Of a DNA stretch of 8,707 nucleotides, positions 1 to 5,890 are shown piece after piece. Below the pieces are notes generated by a model, which did not search any database, was not told the DNA's origin, and was given only the letters and a program-made list of their open reading frames with translations. Within the stretch, counting starts at the first letter, position 1; every line of letters starts with the position of its first letter. The stretch comes from an uncultured Clostridia bacterium (lineage in GTDB: Bacteria; Bacillota; Clostridia; Christensenellales; Aristaeellaceae). The stretch spans positions 1 to 8,707 of the forward strand of contig CALGYL010000174.1 in assembly GCA_937934775.1 (NCBI GenBank), read 5' to 3'. The position numbers and the translations under genes are program-made.

Positions 1-1397
1 AGACCGGCCAGAACGCGAAGAACTGCTGGATCTCCGGTGAGCAGGTGTTCAAGTATGCCTCCGGTACCCCGACACCGAACCCCGCGTCCATCACGCTGAC
101 CGCCAACATCCAGAACGTCACCTTCTCCAAGTGGCAGTACAAGAACGGCTCCGGCGTCTGGACGGATTATCCCACCGGGGATGGCAATACGGTGATCACC
201 ACCACGACGCTGGTGGTCAAGCCCGCCCATGCAGTATGGGTGAACGACGTGGCGACCATCCGCGCTGTCACATCGGACGCTGGCATCGGCGACGCGACCA
301 GCGTGTACAAGGTCGCCGATGGTGCGGTGGGCGCAGGCGGCACGAACGGCGTGTCCGCTTCCGTCACCATGCTGACCAACGAGAACGTCACCTTCGCGGG
401 CAATGTCTCCGGCCAGGTGTCCGCCACCAGCGTTGTCTGCAATGTGGTGGCCTATACCGGAGCGACGAAGGTCACGCCCACAGTGGGTACCGTTACGGGC
501 GCACCAACCGGTATGACCGTCTCTGTGGGCAGCGCCGTGAACAGCGAGATCCCCATCACCTTGACCATTGCGGCCAACGCTACCCTGGGCGGGGCAGGCC
601 CGCAGCAGGGCACGTTGTCTGTTCCGGTCACATCGCCCGTCAACACCATGCTCGCCATCTCGTGGTCCAAGGTCAATTCCGGCGCTACTGGCGCGGCGGG
701 TGCCAACGCAGTGGTCTTTTCCGTGTACGCACCCAGTGGCGCGGTGTTCCAGAACCAGTCAGGGACGCTGACACTGGCGACTGCCGCCTATGATGGCGCC
801 AGTGCCATTTCCTCAGGTGCCACCTATGTCTGGAAGAAGTACACCGTCGGCTCTTGGGCGGCGATCTCCGGGCAGACAGCATCCACTCTCAGCGTAAGCG
901 GCTCCGATGTGGCCGGGATTCAGGCCTACCAGTGCGCCATGACCTACGGCGGCAAGACCTACACCGACACCATTACCCTATCCGACAAGTCCGACAACTA
1001 CCAAGCGGGCATCGAAAGTACCGGCGGCAGTGTGTTCAAAAACACGGTAGGTACCTCTTACCTGATCTGCCGGCTCTGGCAGAACGGAGCGGAGACCGAC
1101 GCGCTCAAGTCAGTGACGTTCTCCGCCACCGCGCCTTCATCACCCTCTACCGGTGATTTCTACTACAAGATCACGTCGACCACGCCCCAGGTGGCTTTGA
1201 TGCGCTATTCCGGGTCTGCGTGGGAGGATGTGACCGCCAACGCGACGTACAAGCACACCCGAACCTATACCTGGTATCGGCGCGACAAGGACGGGAACGC
1301 GCTCGATGGCGGCGCGGCGTTCGCCACCGGCAAGGTGATCTACGTCGATGGCGATGACGTCACCGTGAAAACCACGTTTACGTGTGAGGTGAGCTAA
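1..1397 (+). CDS. Phage tail fibre / host-contact protein with Ig-like domains, C-terminal part (5' end outside window)
   Basis: The reading frame is open from position 3, upstream of the first possible GTG at 45, so this is the C-terminal ~464 residues of a longer protein. The sequence is rich in Thr, Ser, Val, Gly and Ala and looks all-beta. It resembles the Ig-like modules at the end of tail-tip or central fibre proteins of siphophages of Gram-positive bacteria. Two short Gly-X-Y stretches (GAVGAGGTNG near 321-350; GATGAAGAN near 681-707) look like collagen-like linkers between modules. A YVWKKY/W pattern near 825-860 followed by a Cys-containing strand (YQCAMTYGGKTYTD) is typical of an Ig fold. 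A further beta module near 1045-1390 contains tail-type motifs (YLICRLWQNG, TYTWYRRDKDG). It abuts the next tail gene with no gap. A role in adsorption or tail-tip structure is inferred from composition and position; no enzymatic motif is visible. Confidence 0.75.
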   Translation, partial: TGQNAKNCWISGEQVFKYASGTPTPNPASITLTANIQNVTFSKWQYKNGSGVWTDYPTGDGNTVITTTTLVVKPAHAVWVNDVATIRAVTSDAGIGDATSVYKVADGAVGAGGTNGVSASVTMLTNENVTFAGNVSGQVSATSVVCNVVAYTGATKVTPTVGTVTGAPTGMTVSVGSAVNSEIPITLTIAANATLGGAGPQQGTLSVPVTSPVNTMLAISWSKVNSGATGAAGANAVVFSVYAPSGAVFQNQSGTLTLATAAYDGASAISSGATYVWKKYTVGSWAAISGQTASTLSVSGSDVAGIQAYQCAMTYGGKTYTDTITLSDKSDNYQAGIESTGGSVFKNTVGTSYLICRLWQNGAETDALKSVTFSATAPSSPSTGDFYYKITSTTPQVALMRYSGSAWEDVTANATYKHTRTYTWYRRDKDGNALDGGAAFATGKVIYVDGDDVTVKTTFTCEVS

Positions 1398-2534
1398 GTG
1401 GCGATTGCAAAGGCACAAACGACCATTACTGATTTGGCTGATCCCATCCAGCAGGGGACGGCTCCTGCGAACCCTGTGGTGGACATGCTCTGGCTGAACA
1501 CCAGCGTTACGCCGCACGACCTGCGTCGCTGGACCGGCTCCGAATGGGCGTCGGTCGGGAAGCCGACCGTGATCGATATTCCGCAGGCAATCCCTGCGGG
1601 CGCTTCCGTTGTGAATACGCGCACTTCGATCACGGACACAGGCTTCCGGGTAGTGAACTCCGACACAGGCGAGGTTATCGGTGGCCTGTATGCGATCAAC
1701 GGGCAGGTGTTCCTTGGCGCGTCTGCGCTGGTTGATCCGCGTGTGGTCAGCGACTTCGCAGCTCGCATCGCCACAAAGGACGTATCGGACAGCAGCATTG
1801 ACCAGTTCGGATTGACTTTATGGAAGGGCGCTGTTCCGTGCGGGTACTTGATGACCGCATTCAACGCCACGACCGGAAGTCCGCAGGAAGTACGCCTTTC
1901 CGGAAACGGCCTGCCGATCCGCATTTTCCCGCAAGACGACTTTGTCGGTGAAGGCTGTTACATCCGCCTGAACGGAAACGTCCTGGAGATGCTCGCCAGC
2001 AAAACCACAGGCGATGTGCTGACGGGCGTTACCATCGATCCGAACATTGGCGACACGGTTGCCCGCGGCGTTGTATGGACTCGCGGCCATCTATGGCCTG
2101 TCATGACGAACGCGTACAATCTTGGGCATGGCGGCAATACAGAACAGGCGGCGGTTCGTTATCGCCGCCTGTACTGCACGATGTCGGTGGACGTGTCCTC
2201 GGACGCTCGGCAGAAGGATGCCGTCGGCGATGTGCCGGAGGACTTTGTGCTGCGGCTGCGCCCGCGGCTGTATCGCCGCAAAGACGACCCGGACCGCCGG
2301 TTGCGCATGGGGCTGTACACTCAGGAGGTTAAAGAGGCGCTCGACGGATGCGGCCTGGGCGACGCCGATCTGTATGGCGGCGAAAACCCGGACAGCCTGT
2401 CGCTGCGGTATGAGGAACTGATCGCGCCGCTGATTGCAACGGTGCAGTCACAGCAGCGCCAGATCGAGGCGCTGGCGAGGCGGCTGGCGGAGCTTGAAGG
2501 GGTGCCGGAAAGCGAGGCGGCGCCGGGTGCATAG
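1398..2534 (+). CDS. Tail fibre / tailspike with C-terminal Peptidase_S74 intramolecular chaperone
   Basis: This 378-aa protein starts at a GTG directly after the upstream TAA; GAGGTGA five bases upstream is its ribosome binding site. The N-terminus has a tail-fibre signature (MLWLNTS...DLRRWTGSEW, ~30-50). The centre (~60-250) is beta-rich and probably forms the trimeric shaft. The C-terminus matches the S74 chaperone: SSDARQKD at 267-274, then LRPRLYRRK, a GLYTQEV strand, SLRYEELIAPLIATVQ (~334-350), and a terminal coiled coil (~350-368). In S74 proteins (endosialidase, phi29 gp12, MYRF) a Ser and a Lys five residues later form the self-cleaving dyad. S268 and K273 fit that spacing. The chaperone is expected to drive trimerisation and then release itself. 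The 3' end overlaps the next gene by 8 bases. The receptor target cannot be read from the sequence. Confidence 0.85.
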   Translation: MAIAKAQTTITDLADPIQQGTAPANPVVDMLWLNTSVTPHDLRRWTGSEWASVGKPTVIDIPQAIPAGASVVNTRTSITDTGFRVVNSDTGEVIGGLYAINGQVFLGASALVDPRVVSDFAARIATKDVSDSSIDQFGLTLWKGAVPCGYLMTAFNATTGSPQEVRLSGNGLPIRIFPQDDFVGEGCYIRLNGNVLEMLASKTTGDVLTGVTIDPNIGDTVARGVVWTRGHLWPVMTNAYNLGHGGNTEQAAVRYRRLYCTMSVDVSSDARQKDAVGDVPEDFVLRLRPRLYRRKDDPDRRLRMGLYTQEVKEALDGCGLGDADLYGGENPDSLSLRYEELIAPLIATVQSQQRQIEALARRLAELEGVPESEAAPGA

Positions 2535-3276
2535 GGCGATCTTCTTTTCCGAGGGCCGCGTGGACGCGGTCCTTCTTGAATCCGAGGGCCGGTTTGCGTT
2601 CATCGACGCCGGGTACCGGTCGAACGGGCTGCACTGCGTCAAGCGCCTGCGCGCGTTGGGCGTCGAGCGGCTCGACTGGTATATGGCGTCGCACGCGCAC
2701 AAGAACCACGTGGGTGGCGCCGGCACGATCATCCGGGCGTTCTCGCCTGGCATTGTGTACGTGCCGCACGCGCGGGCGGCTCCGGCGATCATTAAGTACG
2801 CAGCTGCGGGCGCCGAGCGGCGCGCCGCGGAGGCGGTCCCCTATCAGATCCTGCGCCCAGGCGCGCCCGGCATCACGCTGGGTGCGCTTCGTTTTGAGGT
2901 GTGGGGGCCTGTGTTGGTCCGGCGCTGCCTGGCCGGGGCGCTCGCTGAGAACGACAACAGCTTGATCGTACACGCGATCGCGCCGGGCGGCGATTCGCTG
3001 TTGTTGACCGGCGATACGTCCGCGTCCATTCTGGCCGGCATCGAAAAGCTCAAGCCCGGCGTGCTGCGCTCGACGGTGCTGAAAAACCCGCATCACAACG
3101 GGGCGCTGCCGGCGTCGATGCTTTCGCTGATCGCGCCGCAGACGGTGGTGGTGTGCAACAGCGCACGGCCGTCAGCAAGCTACCGGCGGCGCATCGCCGC
3201 GCATGGCGCAATCCTGCGAACAGCCTGCACGAAGGCGCGGGGCGGCGAGGGCAGTGTTGTGGTGCTCCTGAACTAA
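2527..3276 (+). CDS. Metallo-beta-lactamase-fold hydrolase, ComEC-like, phage-encoded
   Basis: A 249-aa protein. The start is placed at GTG 2527, overlapping the end of the S74 gene, because the sequence becomes family-like from there; a longer in-frame extension inside the S74 gene would be coiled-coil shadow. No Met lies between residue 1 and residue 53. The MBL core is recognisable: FIDAG (D27), the metal loop SHAHKNHVGG (55-64), NDNSLIVHA (142-150), LLLTGD (D163) and KNPHHNG (H189/H190). The order and wording resemble the cytosolic MBL domain of ComEC/Rec2 and related stand-alone hydrolases. The Asp of the canonical HxHxDH motif is Asn here (N60), which may weaken the second metal site. 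No signal peptide or membrane segment is seen. The substrate is unknown; position between tail and lysis genes suggests a virion, envelope or lysis-stage role, but that is inference. Confidence 0.8.
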   Translation: MHRAIFFSEGRVDAVLLESEGRFAFIDAGYRSNGLHCVKRLRALGVERLDWYMASHAHKNHVGGAGTIIRAFSPGIVYVPHARAAPAIIKYAAAGAERRAAEAVPYQILRPGAPGITLGALRFEVWGPVLVRRCLAGALAENDNSLIVHAIAPGGDSLLLTGDTSASILAGIEKLKPGVLRSTVLKNPHHNGALPASMLSLIAPQTVVVCNSARPSASYRRRIAAHGAILRTACTKARGGEGSVVVLLN

Positions 3277-3295
3277 AGACTGGAGGTGAGGTCCC

Positions 3296-3469
3296 TTGTT
3301 TGAACAGTTTCGCGGCGTAGCGACGGAGAACCAGGACGGCCGGGGCGCGGCCGATGACCGGGACGTCGAGCTGGTCCGCGACGGGCGCGGCCGGTTGGTG
3401 AATGCCAAGACGGGCGTGCTCATGTATGCGCCCGTCGAGGCCGAGGATGAAGGCGGTGATGACGAATGA
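3296..3469 (+). CDS. Small acidic phage protein of unknown function
   Basis: A 57-aa ORF starting at TTG 3296. The start is supported by a very strong ribosome binding site, GGAGGTGAG at 3282-3290, nine bases upstream. It lies 19 bases after the MBL gene, and its stop overlaps the endolysin ATG (ATGA), so the two are probably translationally coupled. The protein is hydrophilic. A basic/acidic middle (DDRDVELVRDGRGRLVNAK) is followed by MYAPVE and an acidic tail (EAEDEGGDDE). There is no membrane segment or signal peptide. I do not recognise a family. Its place immediately before the endolysin is common for small tail- or lysis-associated proteins of Gram-positive siphophages. Confidence 0.7.
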   Translation: MFEQFRGVATENQDGRGAADDRDVELVRDGRGRLVNAKTGVLMYAPVEAEDEGGDDE

Positions 3470-4869
3470 TGAACACGCTCCGAAAGGGCAGCATCGGCGA
3501 CTCGGTCAAGACGCTGCAGCGCCTGCTGGGCATCACGGCAGACGGCAAGTTCGGGAAGAACACGAAGGCCGCGGTGATCGCCTACCAGCAGAAGCATGCG
3601 CTGGCTGCTGACGGGGTTGTCGGTCCGGCGACCTGGGCTTCGCTGCTGAACGCCGAGCCGGTCCTGGGCGTGCGTCCGCCGGACAACAAGCAGTACGACC
3701 GGCGCTGGGCGAACATCCTCTATACCGCCTACGGCGACAAGTCGCAGACGATCAAGGCGTCCGGGTGCGGGCCTACGGCCATGACGGACGTCGTGAACGC
3801 CTGGTTCGATACCGGTGTCACGCCAGTCGACCTGTGCAAGCTGGCGGTCAAGAACGGGTACCGCACGCGGGACAGCGGTACGGCATGGAGCTTCTACGCG
3901 TTCATGACATCTCGGTACGACTTCCCGCGGTTCCGCTCGACGGCGACGCATGCGGAGGCCATCGCAGCGCTGGCGCAGGGCGCGCTGATCGTCGCGTCGA
4001 TGGGCCGCGGCTACTGGACGAAGCGCGGCCACTTCATCTGCCTGTGGAAGTGCGACCAGCAGTACATGTACGCCTGCGACCCGGCCAGCGCAACGCGCAA
4101 GCGGCAGGCGCTGACGGACTTCAAAAAGCAGGTGAAGCGGTATTTCATCTTCTGGCCACCGGCCGACTTGGCCACGCCGGTCGAGGAGCCGGAGGTCGAA
4201 ACGCCAGCGCCGCTGCCGCCCGTCACGGTCACGAACGGCATCTACGACATCTCGAAGTGGCAGGGCAAGATCAACTGGGCGAAGGTCGGCGAGGCGAACA
4301 AGGCCGGGCAGGTGAAGCTGGTAATCATCCGGGCCGGTTACGGTCAGGAGACGGTCGATCCGCGGTTCGTGGAGAACGTCCAGGGCGCGATCAAGTACGG
4401 CGTGCCGTATGCGGTCTACTGGTACAGCTACGCGAAGGCCGCGGAAGGCCAGACCGCCGTGCAGCGCGCGCAGAACGAAGCGGCCAGCTTCTACCGCGTC
4501 GTGTCGAAGTACAATCCGCTGTTCTGGCTGCTTGACGCCGAGGAGGCGTGCCTGAACGGCGAATCGATCAACGCGTTCCTCGTGCGCATCCGGGCGCTGT
4601 CCGGCGGGAAGATCGGCGTATACATCGCCAACCACCGGTTTGCTTCGTATAAGGTCGATACGTCGCTCGCTGACTTCGTGATGATCCCACGCGGAAACGG
4701 CATTCAGCCGACGCACAGGCCACTCGATCTCTGGCAGTACAGCTTTGGAAGCAAGGTTCCGGGCATCGCCGGGAACGTCGACCAGAGCAAGATTCCCGAA
4801 TGCGGGCGGTTCCCGCTGGAGTGGTTCCTCGCGGCGCCGGAGAAGTCTGTCACCTCCGTCACCGATTAA
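3466..4869 (+). CDS. Modular endolysin: peptidoglycan-binding domain + C39-like peptidase + GH25 muramidase
   Basis: A 467-aa lysis enzyme with three domains. (1) Residues ~3-62 are a PG_binding_1 repeat (LRKGSIGDSVKTLQRLLG, TADGKFGKNTKAAVIAYQ, DGVVGPATWASLL). (2) Residues ~75-230 are a papain-fold C39_2-type peptidase: Cys in SGCGPTAM (C101), His in RGHFICLW (H189), Asp in CDPAS (D205). (3) After a Pro/Glu-rich linker (~231-257) comes a GH25 lysozyme (~258-445): IYDISKWQG (D261), FWLLDAEE (D357 and E359, the DxE pair), DLWQYS (~421-426). It should cut both peptide cross-bridges and the glycan backbone. No signal peptide is present, so export depends on the holin. ATG 3466 overlaps the previous stop; ATG 3469 is an equal alternative. 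The order endolysin then holin is the reverse of the commoner arrangement. Confidence 0.92.
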   Translation: MMNTLRKGSIGDSVKTLQRLLGITADGKFGKNTKAAVIAYQQKHALAADGVVGPATWASLLNAEPVLGVRPPDNKQYDRRWANILYTAYGDKSQTIKASGCGPTAMTDVVNAWFDTGVTPVDLCKLAVKNGYRTRDSGTAWSFYAFMTSRYDFPRFRSTATHAEAIAALAQGALIVASMGRGYWTKRGHFICLWKCDQQYMYACDPASATRKRQALTDFKKQVKRYFIFWPPADLATPVEEPEVETPAPLPPVTVTNGIYDISKWQGKINWAKVGEANKAGQVKLVIIRAGYGQETVDPRFVENVQGAIKYGVPYAVYWYSYAKAAEGQTAVQRAQNEAASFYRVVSKYNPLFWLLDAEEACLNGESINAFLVRIRALSGGKIGVYIANHRFASYKVDTSLADFVMIPRGNGIQPTHRPLDLWQYSFGSKVPGIAGNVDQSKIPECGRFPLEWFLAAPEKSVTSVTD

Positions 4870-4884
4870 GGAAGTGGCCAGGGC

Positions 4885-4962
4885 ATGACATCGAACGCGG
4901 TGGACTCGGTCGGCCGGTTTCCGGTGTTGGTTGGCAGCGAGGTTATCTGGGTCAACGAGTAA
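4885..4962 (+). CDS. Possible 25-aa peptide between endolysin and holin
   Basis: A short frame from ATG 4885 to TAA 4960-4962 encodes MTSNAVDSVGRFPVLVGSEV followed by IWVNE. AGGAAG lies about ten bases upstream and could serve as a ribosome binding site. It fills most of the 112-base gap between endolysin and holin, which favours it being translated. It has no recognisable domain and is too short for a compositional test. It could be chance. Confidence 0.3.
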   Translation: MTSNAVDSVGRFPVLVGSEVIWVNE

Positions 4963-4981
4963 TTCACATGGAGGTCAACGC

Positions 4982-5287
4982 ATGAAGGACACTTTCTTTT
5001 CCACGCTAAGCGCGATTGGCGCGGGCGTGGCTTCGACACTGCTGGGCGGCTGGGACAAGAGCCTGGAGATCCTGCTCATCTTCATCATCATGGATTACAT
5101 CACCGGAGTCGCCGCGGCGTTCAAGACCAAGACGTTGAAGTCTTCCGTGGGCTTCGAGGGGCTGATGAAGAAGGGTGCGATCTTTCTGATCGTCATTCTG
5201 GCGGCGCAACTCGACAGGATCACCGGCAATGCAGCGGGAATGTTCCGCACAGCTACGGCCTTCTTTTTCGTTGCTAACGAAGGTCTT
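4982..5287 (+). CDS. Phage holin (family 4, TcdE/UtxA-like), exon 1, codons 1-102
   Basis: The start ATG 4982 has a strong ribosome binding site, GGAGGT at 4970-4975, six bases upstream. The protein is hydrophobic, with likely membrane segments near 28-46 (SLEILLIFIIMDYITGVAAA, with the family MDYITG motif), 64-77 (KGAIFLIVILAAQL) and 84-98 (AGMFRTATAFFFVAN), and a weaker one near 5-22. These holins oligomerise in the inner membrane and release the endolysin. The family normally continues through a conserved NEGLSI.EN motif. Here the frame breaks exactly after NEGL, where the group II intron begins. The remaining 40 codons lie at 7808-7930. Without splicing, translation runs 11 codons into the intron and stops at TAA 5321-5323, giving a 113-aa truncated form. 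Together the two exons encode 142 aa, a normal family length. Confidence 0.92.
5275..5287 (+). other. Intron-binding sites IBS2 and IBS1 in holin exon 1
   Basis: IBS2 is TAACGA (5275-5280, -13 to -8) and IBS1 is GGTCTT (5282-5287, -6 to -1). The spacing relative to the splice site equals that in Ll.LtrB. IBS2 can pair at all six positions with EBS2 TCGTTG (one G-U wobble). IBS1 pairs at five of six positions with EBS1 AAGTCC, with a U-U mismatch at -4. The pairings were worked out by hand. Confidence 0.75.
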
Positions 5288-5502
5288 GTGCGCCCGAAGA
5301 TGGCGCTGGTGAAAGTAGCTTAAGGCGCTACACCGCACGATAACGCGGTACTCAACCTGCCTAACCGAAAGGCGAAAGCTGATACGGGAACATAGCACGG
5401 CAGGAAAGCGGGGAGTTGCCCAAAGACACTCGGGCAAGACTGACCCGCGATGAGAAGCAGACATGAGGAATAAACAGGGTTTGTTGAACGTGAGTTTCGA
5501 GT

Positions 5503-5518
5503 CCCCGTTTCGTTGGGG
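5503..5518 (+). ncRNA. EBS2 hairpin of intron domain I
   Basis: A hairpin with stem CCCC (5503-5506) and GGGG (5515-5518). The segment TCGTTG (5510-5515) occupies the place of the Ll.LtrB EBS2 when the two introns are aligned through the conserved GAACG...GAGTTTC upstream and GAGGGAAA-TGTGTCTG downstream. It can pair with exon IBS2 TAACGA (5275-5280). Confidence 0.7.
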
Positions 5519-5554
5519 CGAGGGAAATGTGTCTGGAACCCTCGATGGGGCGAG

Positions 5555-5579
5555 CGCGCATCAGAAAGTCCGATGCGCG
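5555..5579 (+). ncRNA. EBS1 hairpin with delta nucleotide, intron domain I
   Basis: A perfect 8-bp stem, CGCGCATC (5555-5562) and GATGCGCG (5572-5579), closes a 9-nt loop AGAAAGTCC. Within the loop AAGTCC (5566-5571) pairs five of six with exon IBS1 GGTCTT. The preceding base A5565 is at the delta position and can pair with the first base of exon 2, T7808, as IIA introns require. This pair supports both splice sites. Confidence 0.75.
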
Positions 5580-5871
5580 GGTTATCGATCACGCCGCATG
5601 GCGCGCTGGAGAACCAGTGTCAAAGAAACGTAAACGACTCCGACAGTCTGCTGCCTAACACCAGTGTTAACCGGGGATTGCCTACGTCGGAACGCTCGAA
5701 GGAGCTATGCGAAATGCCGAAAGGTGAGAAACCCCAAAGGGTAAAACTTGAGGGGGATGACGCTGAATATCCGATATGGCAACGGAGCGCCCGTAGTAGT
5801 CTGAGGCGGATAACGTCCGTCACATGGCGAAGGGGCGCAGTTGATACGTGCCGAGATCAGAAGTTGAGTTA

Positions 5872-5890
5872 GGGAGGAAAGCCTCGCATG
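5872..5890 (+). promoter_or_regulatory. Domain IVa hairpin over the maturase ribosome binding site
   Basis: The Shine-Dalgarno GGGAGG (5872-5877) lies ten bases before ATG 5888. GAGG (5874-5877) can pair with CCTC (5882-5885) around an AAAG loop, so the site can be sequestered. In Ll.LtrB the equivalent element is the high-affinity LtrA binding site, where LtrA represses its own translation. Autoregulation here is inferred from that similarity. Confidence 0.6.

Larger units (their letters stand above)
5288..5867 (+). ncRNA. Group II intron ribozyme, domains I-III
   Basis: This ~580-base stretch before the maturase gene is structured RNA, not coding. It contains the 5' splice-site end, the domain I scaffold (CTGATACGGGAACATAGCAC), the EBS2 and EBS1 hairpins, and a domain III segment near 5790-5840 (CGTAGTAGTCTGAGGCGGAT then ACATGGCGAAGGGG). 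These match Ll.LtrB in order and spacing. Short ORFs across it are chance. The exact end of domain III and start of domain IV are approximate. Confidence 0.85.

Noticed and set aside
1394..1924. Minus-strand ORF of 176 codons opposite the S74 tail fibre
   Set aside because: Shadow frame with no family resemblance; the plus strand is a recognised tail protein.
2434..2526. N-terminal extension of the MBL ORF upstream of GTG 2527
   Set aside because: It overlaps the coiled-coil end of the S74 gene, is Arg-rich, and does not fit the family start; GTG 2527 begins just before the first core strand.
2329..3096. Minus-strand ORF of 255 codons opposite the MBL gene
   Set aside because: No recognisable motif, Arg/Pro-rich shadow composition, and the plus-strand frame is a clear MBL protein.
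3172..4716. Long minus-strand ORF of 514 codons opposite the endolysin
   Set aside because: It is Arg/Asp/Val-rich low-complexity shadow of a G+C-rich gene; the plus strand has clear domains and catalytic residues.
5513..5872. 119-codon plus-strand ORF within intron domains I-III
   Set aside because: The region is structured ribozyme RNA matching Ll.LtrB; the ORF has no ribosome binding site or motif.
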